Assembly (NCBI RefSeq): GCF_003598715.1
Contig: NZ_QZFU01000041.1
Span: 248,001 to 312,000 of the forward strand
Length of the DNA stretch: 64,000 nt
Direction of reading: 5' to 3'
From: Nocardia panacis
GTDB lineage: Bacteria; Actinomycetota; Actinomycetes; Mycobacteriales; Mycobacteriaceae
Below the pieces are notes generated by a model, which did not search any database, had not been told where the DNA came from, and worked only from the letters and a program-made list of their open reading frames with translations. The position numbers and the translations under genes are program-made. Below are positions 18,421 through 27,154 of the stretch, piece by piece; positions within the stretch are counted from its first letter, which is position 1, and each line of letters opens with the position of its first letter.

Positions 18421-18947
18421 CGCCGATTCGAAACCGACCGGGTCGGTTCGATTTTCGCGTCACCGCCGCGTAGAAGGTTCGCTTTGCAGGACTCGTGGGG
18501 TTCGGGGCGGCCTTCGGCGACACGGCCGGAGGTTCGACGCGCCGAAGCGCGGTGGCGCGGCGGTGCGCACGATGGTCTTCACACGCCAACCTTCGCCGAG
18601 CCGCACCGTCCACCGAAGAGTTTGCGGTGATTGCGAATCGTGCTGTTGCGGTTAGTGTTTCGCATTGCTCCCCTGGTCGGGGCGGCATCGACGCCGCGGC
18701 CGGGGGATCGAATAGGGGGGTAGTAGGGGTGCTCGATGTGTCAATGGCGCACCGATCGAATGCGCGGTTCGCCCTCCGCCCGGTAGTGTGGACGCACCCG
18801 GCGGCCGCCCGAACCTGTTGCGCACCGGCTGGATTCAGCGGGCATCGAGGCCCGTGCTGCGACGATGCCGCGCTCCCCGCACCCATGCTCTCCCTTCGGG
18901 GGTGGCTCGTACCCAGTCGGCGCACCCGATCGATGAAGGGACCGAGC
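18421..18947. other. Long leader region before the LuxR-type gene
   Basis: About 530 bases. An open frame from 18495 runs into the regulator, but its translation is Arg/Ala-rich and resembles nothing known. TAGTGT appears at 18651 and again at 18784 and could serve as a -10 element. No gene recognised. Confidence 0.4.
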
Positions 18948-20777
18948 ATGTTGCAGCACAACGTAATTCCCCCGAAACGAGCCATAGTGATGGATTTGGC
19001 GCGCGGGGAGCAAACCGCCTCCGCGGAGCGCGTCGTCCTGCCCGACGACGCGATGTTCTCCACCGAGGGCGTCTTCGGACCCGACGCACTCGAGCCCGCG
19101 CGCTCGCCCGCCGCGGCGGCGCTGCTCGCCGACGCCGCCGCCGCGGCGGCCCACGACGAGGTGGACCGCGCGGTGGAACTGCTGGAACGCGCCTTCCGCG
19201 CCAGCGGACGAGCGGGCGGACGGGCCGCGATCTCCACCCGACTGGTCTCGCTCGAGTGGCGGACCAACCCCTCCACCCGCACCAGGAACTTCGCCAGACT
19301 CAAGACCGCCCTGTACGCCGGTCGAATCCCGAATGACGAACTGCCGTCGGTGATTCCGCACCTGCTGTGGCACGGCTTCGACGACGATGCCGAGCAGGCG
19401 CTCGACCAGTTGGAGCGCGGCCCGGCCTGCGTCACCGACGCCACCGGGTTCGACGGCGACCGATCCGACAGTATCGATCGGCTCGAATTCCTTTGTCAAT
19501 GGCTGAAATACACGCATCCGGTCCATGCGGAGCGACACGATCGGATGTGCGCGCTGCCGGTCCGCGCGGGCAGCGGTTCGGTGCATCGGGAGTCCGCGGG
19601 CATGCTGGCCGAGTTGTTCAGCGGCGGCGCACCGGACCGGTCGGCCGCATTGGCGCAGCGCGTGCTCACCGGCCACCGACTCACCGAGGCCACGGTGGAA
19701 CCGCTTGTCGCGGCGATCTATTGCCTCGGCTACGGCGGCAGGCTCGATCGCGCGGAGGCGTGGTGCGAGGCACTGGCGGCGCAGGCACAGGCCAGGCGCG
19801 CGCCGACCTGGCGGGCCATCTTCACCGGTCTGCGCGCGGAGATCCTGGTGCGCAAGGGTGATCCGGTGGCCGCGGCCCGCTACGCGACGCTGGCGCTGAA
19901 TCAGGTCCCCGCCGAACATCTCGGCGTCTGGATCGGCACGCCGGTGGCCGCGCTGGTCCGGGCACAAACCCTGCTCGGCAAGTATTCCGAAGCCGAGGCG
20001 CAGTTGCGCAGGCCGGTGCCGCGCGCCATGTTCGACTCCCGCTTCGCGCTGCCGTATCTGCGGGCGCGCGGACAACACAGTCTCGCGGTGGGTCGGGTCT
20101 CCGAGGCGCTGCGCGCCTTCCGGCGCTGCGGACAGCTGATGCGGCGCTGGCACATGGACTTTCCGTGGCTGGTGCCCTGGCGCAACGATCTGGCCGCCGC
20201 CTATCTCAGCGCCGGGAATCCCACCCAGGTGCGCACCTTCGCGACATTGCATCTCAAGCAGCTCGGCACCGCCGAGGACCACCCCAGCGGCGGTGTCTCG
20301 CTGCGCCTGCTCGCCGCGACCGCGGACCGCTGCCGTCGCATCGCGCTGCTGCGCCGCGCCGCCGCCATCGCCCGCACCGGCGGCAGCGATCACGAATTGG
20401 CCACCGTCCTCGGCGAACTGGGGCGCGCGCACCGCGCCATCGGCGATCACGAGAAGGCGTGGGCGCTGCTGCGCGAGGCCACCGCCCTGGCCGAAACCTG
20501 CGGCGCCGCCACCCTGCTGCGCGACCTGGGCGGTGAGCCGGACCGACCGCCCGCGCGTCCGCCCGCGCACGCGGTCGACACGCTCACCCCGGCCGAACGC
20601 CGGGTAGCCGAACTGGCCGCGGTGGGCAGGCGCAACCGGGAGATCGCCGCCACCCTGGCTATCACCCCCAGCACGGTCGAACAGCACCTCACGCGCGTCT
20701 ATCGAAAGCTGGCCGTATCGCGCCGCAGTGAACTTCCCTTCGCATTGCCGCAGAGCGCCGAGCGGGGCGCCCACTGA
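18948..20777 (+). CDS. LuxR-type regulator with TPR-like body (LAL C-terminal half without ATPase)
   Basis: A 609-residue regulator. The last 65 residues are a LuxR/FixJ HTH (LTPAERRVAELAAVGRRNRE then TPSTVEQHLTRVYRKLAV). The body is helical and Ala/Leu/Arg-rich with TPR-like repeats, as in the C-terminal half of LAL (MalT-like) regulators, but no Walker A/B or NB-ARC segment is present. Start at ATG 18948 is chosen because AAGGGA precedes it by 8 bases; an in-frame ATG at 18933 is possible. Nocardia encodes many such ATPase-less LAL-like proteins; targets are unknown. Confidence 0.85.
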   Translation: MLQHNVIPPKRAIVMDLARGEQTASAERVVLPDDAMFSTEGVFGPDALEPARSPAAAALLADAAAAAAHDEVDRAVELLERAFRASGRAGGRAAISTRLVSLEWRTNPSTRTRNFARLKTALYAGRIPNDELPSVIPHLLWHGFDDDAEQALDQLERGPACVTDATGFDGDRSDSIDRLEFLCQWLKYTHPVHAERHDRMCALPVRAGSGSVHRESAGMLAELFSGGAPDRSAALAQRVLTGHRLTEATVEPLVAAIYCLGYGGRLDRAEAWCEALAAQAQARRAPTWRAIFTGLRAEILVRKGDPVAAARYATLALNQVPAEHLGVWIGTPVAALVRAQTLLGKYSEAEAQLRRPVPRAMFDSRFALPYLRARGQHSLAVGRVSEALRAFRRCGQLMRRWHMDFPWLVPWRNDLAAAYLSAGNPTQVRTFATLHLKQLGTAEDHPSGGVSLRLLAATADRCRRIALLRRAAAIARTGGSDHELATVLGELGRAHRAIGDHEKAWALLREATALAETCGAATLLRDLGGEPDRPPARPPAHAVDTLTPAERRVAELAAVGRRNREIAATLAITPSTVEQHLTRVYRKLAVSRRSELPFALPQSAERGAH

Positions 20778-20826
20778 CGGGCGCTCGGTGCCGACGCCAG
20801 GGTGCGCGCGCCGGAAGCGGGTGTGG

Positions 20827-21293
20827 TCAGGCGGGTTTCGGTGCGCGGTCGAGCAAGGTGCGCAGGAACTGATCGGGGTGGGTCCACAGGATCGCGCCGC
20901 CGATATCGGGGACGAGGTGGTGTTCCGCGTTCGGGATGCGTTGGGCGAGGCCGATTCCGAGGTCGGGGGAGTGAGTCGTATCTTCACGCGCCGTACCAGA
21001 GGTCCACTGGGATTTCGATGGCGCTCAGGTCGATCGACCAGCGGCCCATGGCCAGGGCATCGACCACTCCGGCCTGTGCGCAGGCCAGTGCGAAAGGCGC
21101 GCCCTGGAATTGGCGACCATCAGAGGTGCGTCGACACTCCTTTGCGCGCACAGCGTCGCCATATCGTTCGCGAAATCCTTGAAGGTGCGGCCCGCGTGCG
21201 GTGTCGAGACGCCCAGGCCGGGGCGGTGACGTACGTGGTCATCGAGCCATTGTGTACGTTGCCGTACCCGACGGTGCGCTGGGGATCGGTACG
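20827..21293 (-). pseudogene. Decayed alpha/beta hydrolase
   Basis: Read on the minus strand, pieces of one hydrolase follow in order but in shifting frames: DPQRTVGYGNVHNG (N-terminal strand), LDDHVRHRPGLGVSTPHAGR, QGAPFALACAQAGVVDAL (nucleophile-elbow region, with the serine region damaged), then IEIPVDLWYGA immediately followed by a stop, and one base later DTTHSPDLGIGLAQRIPNAE with a normal C-terminus (DQFLRTLLDRAPKPA) ending at 20827. Several deletions, including the oxyanion HG motif, and at least two frameshifts are needed, so it is dead. Confidence 0.85.
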
Positions 21294-21299
21294 GTTCGT

Positions 21300-23969
21300 T
21301 CAGAGCGCGAAGCGCGAATCGTCGGCCAAGTTGTCATCCGATAGCGGCCCGTAGTTCTGCGACGCATCCGTCCGCCGCAGCCCACTGAGCCGGTCGAGGT
21401 AGGAATCCCGCTGCGCGCCCAGCAGATCCGCACGGAAGCGGTCGGGATCCTGCGCGTACATATCCAGGCCGATCCGCGACCACAGCGCGGTCGGCGGCAC
21501 CGCGCCGCGACCCGCCGGAATGAACTTCACCACCTCATCGATCGCCGCCGCCGCGCACGTCAACCACACCACCCCCTGCGCCGGATCCGCCGCATCCTCG
21601 CCTGCGGCCTCGGCGTACTCATCCGAAACCCACAGCCACCCACCCGCATCGATCAACTCCGACGCCCGCTCCGCCCCGAACCTCGGATCGTCATCGGGAA
21701 TCTCGCCCGCCGCAGGCACCAGAAAAACGAACTCCCGGTCCTCGCCGCAATATTCACAGCAGCCGCTGTGGTGCCGCGCGAGCCTGCCATCCGAGCGCGC
21801 CACCACCACTTCGGTTCGCTCGAAACGCGTCTCGCCGCAGTCGCAGGCCGTCATATCCATGAAGACCCTGGCTTCGCGGCTCGAGCGAGCCACCGGAAGT
21901 TCCTCGTCCTCTTCGGGAGAGATCTGTTCCGGTTCCGGACTGAATGTCGCGGAGATGAATCGGGAGTAGGCGGGTGTGTCGGCGGAGTTCCCCTGGTGGA
22001 AGGTGTCCCAATCGGGAAGGGGCGTCGATAGTTCGGCTTCGTTCGGGTCTATCGGGTATCTCGATTCGGGCAGGATCGGCGGTCCGAAGTCGGCCCAACC
22101 CGACCCATTCGACCGGTCTGCTGTCCGGTGCTCCGCCGAGGGTGTTGTCGTCTCGGAGAACTCGGCCGGAACGGGTGCTTCCGATTCCGGCAACTTCTGA
22201 GCCGATTCCTGTGCCGCCCACGTCGATCCGTCCCTTCGCGCATCGGCTTGCGGACGGATGGGTTCTGTCGAGGTCGGCACCAGAGGTGCCTGAGTCGGAT
22301 TGAAGGCCGCGAAGTTCGGTTCCGGTGCGGCCCACGCCGCTTCGGGCGCCGCCGATTCGGCCGAGTGGAATGCGGCCCAAGAGTTGCTCCGTCCATGGGC
22401 TGCCCGGTCTATGGGTGGCGGCGTTCCCGACTCCGGTGCCCATCCCGGACCCAATGCGGGTGGGGGCGATTCTCTCTCGGATCCAGTGGATTTCGGCTCG
22501 AGATCCGCCGCGATTGCGTCCCGGACCGGCGGGATCACCTCGTGCGCCGGTTCCTTCGATCGGAATGCGGTCCAATCCTGTCCGAATGCGGCCGAGTCGA
22601 CGGACGGCAGGTGCGATCCCGGTGCGACTGTCGATTCGACCGGCCGACTCGGGTTTGGAGTGGGTGCGGTCGGCTCTACCTCTGGGCCGGCGGGTTTCGG
22701 CTGGGTCCAACTCGTCTCCGGCTCAGTCGGCTGCTGGGTCGCCCAGATCGGCGCGAGTGCCGCCCAAGTGGACTCCGGGGGCATCGATGCCGTGTTGGTG
22801 GTCTGCTGCGGGGTAGCCCAATGTCGTTCCGACGCGGGCGGGATGTAAGCGGAATCGGTTGGCGACGGCTGGTCCAGGGGATGTGGATCCAGCGCTGAAT
22901 CTGTCGGCTCCGGCTGCGTTGTTCCCTGGCGTCGCGACGCGGCCGGGTTGTGGGCGGAACCAGTTGGAGAGGACTGGTTCCATGGTTGTGGAATCGGCGA
23001 TGGATTGGCTGGTTCGCGCTCTGCGGCACCCGGCCGGCGCGGCCTGCCGGCGGAGTCGATTGGTCTGCCGGCGGAGTCGATTGATGAGGGCTGGTGCCAG
23101 GGTTGGGGATTCAGCGGTGAATTGGTCGCGTCCGGTTGCGCGGCTGTTGGCCATGGCGCGGCTGGGTTGCGAGCCGAATCTATTGCGGAAGCCTGTTGCC
23201 AGGGTTGGGCATTCGGCGATCGATAGGTCGGGTCTGGCTGCGGGGAAGTCGGCCATGGCGCGGCGGGGTTGCCGGTGGCGTCGGTTTGCGAGGACTGATG
23301 CCAGATTTGCGTATTCAGCGATGAATCGGTCGGGTTCGGGTCGGTGGTGTGCTGCGGAACGAGCCCAGAGATGGTGGCACCCTGCCCCGTCATCGACGAA
23401 TCATGGGCATCGGCAAGGGGATCAGCGCCCGGCTGGGTGCGGGTGACATTGGGGTTGGTCGAGTTGGGGGCGGCCTGCAAGCGTGCGGATTCGGCATGGG
23501 TGGTGGGTTGTGCGCGTGCCGGTTCGGTGAAGGTGTGTGCGTTTGCCGATTCGCTGCCGATCGAGGGGGTGGCGCGGTGGTGTGCGAGCGCGGACTCGGG
23601 GGCGGGATCGGTTGTGAGCGTGTCGGGGCGAGTGCGACGCGCTACTACGTTCAAGCCGACGGCGGCGGCGGCGGAGGCGGCGCGGTCGCCCCACCAGGTG
23701 ACCTCGGTGCCTGCGATGCGCATCCCCGCGGGGACGTCGATGCTGAAGGCCCAGCCGAATTCGCCGTGCCGCCAAAGCTTCAGCGACATGGAGTGGATAT
23801 TGCGTTCCGGGCTGCCGAGATCCGGGACCGCTCTGGAGCCGAGCGTGCCGTCGGCGGGGTCGGTGATCTGGCCGAGGCCGTGCAGGCCGAGACGTTGGCG
23901 CAGCTCATCCAATCCGGGTTGATCCAATTGTCCGGATAGGGTCAGCAGGAGGCGGCGTTCCACCGTCAT
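21300..23969 (-). CDS. Large repeat-rich protein with N-terminal and Cys-cluster C-terminal domains, function unknown
   Basis: An 889-residue protein. Start at 23969 is chosen because GGAGA precedes MTVERRLLLTLSG by 8 bases. Residues 1-110 form a compact domain with TrpTrp near the end (EVTWWGDRA). Residues about 115-640 are a Ser/Pro/Thr/Gln/Asn-rich region, including roughly five degenerate units of about 34 residues (core QPWHQPSSIDSA ... NPAAPWPT). Residues about 680-870 form a C-terminal domain with CDCGETRFERTE and CCEYCGEDREFVF, a likely zinc-binding cluster, followed by an acidic helical part. I recall similar Cys-cluster domains beside actinobacterial toxin/immunity-like genes but cannot name the family. 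No signal peptide. Not recognised functionally. Confidence 0.75.
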   Translation of the reverse strand: MTVERRLLLTLSGQLDQPGLDELRQRLGLHGLGQITDPADGTLGSRAVPDLGSPERNIHSMSLKLWRHGEFGWAFSIDVPAGMRIAGTEVTWWGDRAASAAAAVGLNVVARRTRPDTLTTDPAPESALAHHRATPSIGSESANAHTFTEPARAQPTTHAESARLQAAPNSTNPNVTRTQPGADPLADAHDSSMTGQGATISGLVPQHTTDPNPTDSSLNTQIWHQSSQTDATGNPAAPWPTSPQPDPTYRSPNAQPWQQASAIDSARNPAAPWPTAAQPDATNSPLNPQPWHQPSSIDSAGRPIDSAGRPRRPGAAEREPANPSPIPQPWNQSSPTGSAHNPAASRRQGTTQPEPTDSALDPHPLDQPSPTDSAYIPPASERHWATPQQTTNTASMPPESTWAALAPIWATQQPTEPETSWTQPKPAGPEVEPTAPTPNPSRPVESTVAPGSHLPSVDSAAFGQDWTAFRSKEPAHEVIPPVRDAIAADLEPKSTGSERESPPPALGPGWAPESGTPPPIDRAAHGRSNSWAAFHSAESAAPEAAWAAPEPNFAAFNPTQAPLVPTSTEPIRPQADARRDGSTWAAQESAQKLPESEAPVPAEFSETTTPSAEHRTADRSNGSGWADFGPPILPESRYPIDPNEAELSTPLPDWDTFHQGNSADTPAYSRFISATFSPEPEQISPEEDEELPVARSSREARVFMDMTACDCGETRFERTEVVVARSDGRLARHHSGCCEYCGEDREFVFLVPAAGEIPDDDPRFGAERASELIDAGGWLWVSDEYAEAAGEDAADPAQGVVWLTCAAAAIDEVVKFIPAGRGAVPPTALWSRIGLDMYAQDPDRFRADLLGAQRDSYLDRLSGLRRTDASQNYGPLSDDNLADDSRFAL
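22794..23324 (-). repeat. Degenerate tandem repeats of about 102 bp within the large repeat-rich gene
   Basis: About five units encode variants of NPQPWHQPSSIDSA followed by NPAAPWPT. A short exact 21-bp duplication (around 23045-23090), encoding SAGRPIDSAGRP, indicates recent slippage. The repeats stay in frame. Confidence 0.8.
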
Positions 23970-24212
23970 CGTCGTATCTCCGAGCTCGCGCACGCCAACC
24001 AGCATTACCATTCCGGCCGGTCGGCGCGAGTTGAGCATAGCCGCGAATGCGAAGTCGCAGAGTCCGATTCGGTCGCGGCGACCGTGGGTGTCCGGTACGC
24101 GAAAGTACTCCAGGGGCATTCGGGTCGGTTCGAGATTCGGCTGGTGTGCGTGGGCGTTGCGTGGCGGGGTGCCCGCGCCGCCCGCTTCTCGAGCCCTGTT
24201 CGGTGGCGCTTG

Positions 24213-24232
24213 ACCTGAACATTTATTCAGGT
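24213..24232 (+). promoter_or_regulatory. Operator overlapping the NmrA-gene promoter
   Basis: Perfect 7-bp inverted repeat ACCTGAA-N6-TTCAGGT. It starts within a TTGACC hexamer (24210-24215) that could be the -35 and ends just before TAGCGT (24235-24240), which lies 7 bases before the ATG. A bound TetR- or MarR-type dimer would block RNA polymerase. No regulator gene is adjacent. Confidence 0.75.
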
Positions 24233-24234
24233 TC

Positions 24235-24240
24235 TAGCGT
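24235..24240 (+). promoter_or_regulatory. -10 element of a likely leaderless promoter
   Basis: TAGCGT is 7 bases before the ATG at 24248. Confidence 0.5.
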
Positions 24241-24247
24241 GGCGGCC

Positions 24248-25105
24248 ATGTCTACAGCGAACCAAGTCAAACGCACCATCCTGGTGACCGGTGCGACCGG
24301 CAATATCGGCGGCCAACTCGTCATCCGGTTGGCCGATACGCCGAATATTCGGGTCCGTGCCGTCACTCGCCGTCCTGACGCGGCGATCGTGCCGCCGAAT
24401 ATCGGCACGATCGCCGGGGATCTGAGCCGTCCGGAAACTCTGGCTTCCGCCATGGCGGGCGTCGACGCGATGTTCCTGGTATCACGGGTCGGTCCGGACG
24501 CCGACCTGCTCGACCTGGCCCGCCGCTCGGGGATCCGGCACGTCGTGTTGGTCTCCTCGATCACCGTGCAAACCCACCCACACCTCGGACCCGCACAGGA
24601 GAACGCCGCTGTTGAAAGCCTCTTGCGCGAGAGCGGTATGGATTGGACCATCCTGCGCCCAACCCAATTCGCCTCCAACGCGATGCTGTGGGCGGAGGAG
24701 ATTCGCGGAGCGGGCGTTCATCTCCCCTTCCCGGACATCGGGGTGCCCACCATTGATCCCGCCGATATCGCCGCCGTCGCGCACGCGGCGCTGACCGAGC
24801 CCGGACATCGCGGACAGATCTACCCGCTCACCGGACCGGCGGCGATCACCGCCCGCGACCAGGTCTCGACCATTGCCGAGGCCATCGGCCGCACCATCCC
24901 GATCATCGAGATCACCCGAGCCGAGGCGCGGGCCGGGATGCTCCAATTCCTGCCGCCCGAGGCCGCCGACGCGATACTCGAGGTGACCGGTGGCGACGTG
25001 AACGCGGAACTGAGCGCGGTGCGCGACACTGTCGCCCGCATCACCGGCACGAAACCGAGAACCTTCGGTCAGTGGGTCGATCGAAACCTCGCCGCGTTCA
25101 CCTGA
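24248..25105 (+). CDS. NmrA-like NAD(P)-binding oxidoreductase
   Basis: A 285-residue atypical short-chain dehydrogenase. The Rossmann motif is TGATGNIGGQLV, followed by VRAVTRRP (NADP-type Arg) and GDLSRPETLASAM. The remainder is NmrA/HSCARG-like: NAAVESLLRESGMDWTILRP, typical of quinone-reductase-like or redox-sensor family members. There is no YxxxK catalytic pair. An operator and a leaderless promoter lie immediately upstream, so it is probably an inducible stress or xenobiotic-response gene. Substrate unknown. Confidence 0.88.
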   Translation: MSTANQVKRTILVTGATGNIGGQLVIRLADTPNIRVRAVTRRPDAAIVPPNIGTIAGDLSRPETLASAMAGVDAMFLVSRVGPDADLLDLARRSGIRHVVLVSSITVQTHPHLGPAQENAAVESLLRESGMDWTILRPTQFASNAMLWAEEIRGAGVHLPFPDIGVPTIDPADIAAVAHAALTEPGHRGQIYPLTGPAAITARDQVSTIAEAIGRTIPIIEITRAEARAGMLQFLPPEAADAILEVTGGDVNAELSAVRDTVARITGTKPRTFGQWVDRNLAAFT

Positions 25106-25172
25106 ACTGGGCTGCTGCGGTCACCCCCCCTGAGCTCGTAGTGCTGATAGCGATGGCGGCGTGGTGAGCGCG

Positions 25173-26108
25173 TCATTCGGTGGGTGATCTCCGGGCGGGC
25201 GGCGGCAGCGCCGCGGCGGCCGCGGCCGCGATGGCTTCGGCCGCCGCGTTCAGCGCGGGAGAGTCCAGCCGCCACTGTTGCCAGTACAGCGGCACATCGA
25301 TGTGCGCGTCGCCATCGATGGCGACGAATCCGGGATCGCCCGCGACCTGGATATCCGGGAGCATGCCCCACCCGAGTCCGAGTCGCACCGCGCTCGCGAA
25401 GCCGGCCGAGGACGGTACGTAGTGGCACGGTGGATCCGCCGGATGTCGTGTGCGCCTGCGCAGATGGCGGTTCTGTAGTACGTCGCTGCGATCGAACTGG
25501 ACGACGGGCGCGACGGCGAACGCCTTGGTGGCGGGTCGGTCGGCGAACCAGGTGGCGGCGAATTCGGGGCTCGCCATCGGTCGATAGCGCATGACGCCGA
25601 GCCGCGTCACCCGGCAGCCGGGAACTGGCGCGGCGGTCGCGGTGATGGCCGCCATGACCGTGCCGTCGCGCAGGAGTTCGGTGGTCCGCGTCTCGTCCTC
25701 GCGGTAAAGGTCGAAGCAGTTGCGGTCGGGGACGGCGGCCAGCGCGGGCAGCACCCAGGTATCGAGCGAATCCGCGTTGACCGCGATCGGCAGCCGCACG
25801 GGCGTCGGTGTGTGCGACTCGTGCGGCGTCACCGTGCCTGCCCCGGTGTAGTCGCCGCCGAGTTCGCGCGCGGCGTCGGCGGTGAGCAGGTCGAGTTGAC
25901 GGGCCAAGCGCAGCAGGGCGCGTCCGGATTCGGTGGCGCGCACCGGTTTGGTGCGCTGCACCAGGACGCGGCCCGTCGCCGATTCCAATGCCTTGATGCG
26001 CTGGCTGATGGCGGACGGTGTGATGCGCAGCCGTCGTGCGGCGGCCTCGAAGGTGCCCTCGGTGAGCGCCGCATTGAGCGCGCCGAGTTGGTCGAAGCGC
26101 AGGTCCAT
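25173..26108 (-). CDS. lysG: LysR-type regulator, LysG/ArgP family
   Basis: A 311-residue regulator with an N-terminal winged HTH (FDQLGALNAALTEGTFEAAA then TPSAISQRIKALE) and a LysR substrate-binding domain. It is divergent from a LysE-type exporter with 73 bases between starts, the standard lysG-lysE arrangement, where LysG activates lysE in response to lysine, arginine or histidine. Start MDLRFDQLG at 26108 is preferred. The assignment rests on ArgP-like sequence and synteny. Confidence 0.9.
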   Translation of the reverse strand: MDLRFDQLGALNAALTEGTFEAAARRLRITPSAISQRIKALESATGRVLVQRTKPVRATESGRALLRLARQLDLLTADAARELGGDYTGAGTVTPHESHTPTPVRLPIAVNADSLDTWVLPALAAVPDRNCFDLYREDETRTTELLRDGTVMAAITATAAPVPGCRVTRLGVMRYRPMASPEFAATWFADRPATKAFAVAPVVQFDRSDVLQNRHLRRRTRHPADPPCHYVPSSAGFASAVRLGLGWGMLPDIQVAGDPGFVAIDGDAHIDVPLYWQQWRLDSPALNAAAEAIAAAAAAALPPPARRSPTE

Positions 26109-26168
26109 GTGAAGCAACTCTAATGATGGGTAAGAATCTTTAGTTTGTCTGCCGATTACCTACGCCCC

Positions 26169-26174
26169 TAGCCT
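26169..26174 (+). promoter_or_regulatory. -10 element of the lysE promoter (leaderless)
   Basis: TAGCCT lies 7 bases before the ATG of lysE at 26182; no Shine-Dalgarno is present. Confidence 0.5.
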
Positions 26175-26181
26175 CGGTGCG

Positions 26182-26799
26182 ATGGAGTTATCGGCGGTGC
26201 TCGCGGCCGCGTCGGGTCTCGGCTTCGGATTCGCGCTGATCGTGGCGATCGGCGCGCAGAACGCCTTCGTGCTGCGGCAGGGTTTGCGCGGGGAGCACGT
26301 TTTCGCGGTGGTCGCGGTGTGCGCGATCTCGGATATCGTGCTGATCCTCGTAGGTATCAGTGGTCTCGGCGCCGCGTTGGCCGCCGCACCCGCTCTGATC
26401 ACTGCCATTCGATACGCCGGAGCGGCCTTCCTGTTCTGCTATGGACTGCTGGCGGCGCGGCGGGCGCTGAGCAGCGCGACTCTGGTCGCCGAACCCGGCA
26501 GCACCGTCGCCCTCGGCGCGACCGTGGCCACCGCACTGGCGCTGACCTGGCTCAATCCGCACGTCTACCTCGATACCGTGCTGCTGCTCGGATCTTTCGC
26601 CAATACCTATGCGGGTGCGGATCGCTGGTTCCTCGGCCTCGGCGCCATGGCCTCGAGTGTGCTGTGGTTCACCGGTCTCGGCTTCGGGGCGCGGCGGCTC
26701 GGGCCGCTGTTCGCCCGCCCGATGGCCTGGCGGATTCTGGACATTCTCATCGCGGTGACCATGGTGGCGTTGGCATTCGGATTGGTGTTCGCGCAATGA
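26182..26799 (+). CDS. lysE: LysE/ArgO-family basic amino acid exporter
   Basis: A 205-residue membrane protein with six predicted helices. The family motif is near the N-terminus (ALIVAIGAQNAFVLRQGLRG), followed by CAISDIVLILVGISG and LTWLNPHVYLDTVLLLG. LysE proteins export excess lysine and arginine by proton antiport. Size and motifs match the family and the divergent lysG neighbour supports the assignment. Confidence 0.93.
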   Translation: MELSAVLAAASGLGFGFALIVAIGAQNAFVLRQGLRGEHVFAVVAVCAISDIVLILVGISGLGAALAAAPALITAIRYAGAAFLFCYGLLAARRALSSATLVAEPGSTVALGATVATALALTWLNPHVYLDTVLLLGSFANTYAGADRWFLGLGAMASSVLWFTGLGFGARRLGPLFARPMAWRILDILIAVTMVALAFGLVFAQ

Positions 26800-26838
26800 G
26801 GTTCGCGTGTCGCATGATTCGGCGCTGGTAGCCGCAAC

Positions 26839-26844
26839 TATGCT
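26839..26844 (+). promoter_or_regulatory. -10 element upstream of two tiny ORFs
   Basis: TATGCT is 7 bases before a GTG at 26852, the pattern of a leaderless actinomycete promoter. Confidence 0.45.
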
Positions 26845-26851
26845 CGCGGGC

Positions 26852-26902
26852 GTGAAATCGCAGTGGGAGAAGCAATTTTCGGCGCGGGGGGAGCAGCGGT
26901 GA
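26852..26902 (+). CDS. Possible 16-residue leader peptide
   Basis: GTG-initiated frame of 16 codons (VKSQWEKQFSARGEQR) beginning 7 bases after a TATGCT -10. Its TGA overlaps the GTG of the next small ORF (GTGA at 26899-26902), which suggests translational coupling. No homology known; it could be fortuitous. Confidence 0.35.
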   Translation: MKSQWEKQFSARGEQR

Positions 26903-27027
26903 AACGTTGGATCGGTGTAGTGGGGTGGATAGCGCTGCTGCCTGCGCTCGGTTGGGCGATACGCAGGCGCGCGGCAACCGAACTCGACCCGAGTGCTCTC
27001 GGCGTCGAACTGCTGCTCGGGCGTTAG
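26899..27027 (+). CDS. Possible 42-residue single-pass membrane protein
   Basis: GTG start preceded by GGGGGGAG and coupled to the preceding tiny frame. The product VKRWIGVVGWIALLPALGWA has one hydrophobic helix (about residues 4-20) followed by a basic and then acidic tail. It sits between lysE and the amidase gene. Not recognised; too short for the usual gene-size cut-offs. Confidence 0.45.
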   Translation: MKRWIGVVGWIALLPALGWAIRRRAATELDPSALGVELLLGR

Positions 27028-27154
27028 CGGCTTCGATCCGACGCCGCCCGCGGTGCCGAACCCGACCGCCACGACAACGCCCACACTCTCGCGCACGGTG
27101 ACTCCGACCAAGTGCCGCGATGAAATGTGCCGTCCGGTATGGCACGGTGGAACG

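Noticed and set aside
18741..20987. A 748-codon minus-strand open frame antisense to the LuxR-type gene
   Set aside because: Composition is that of a shadow frame and the plus-strand gene ends in a canonical LuxR HTH.
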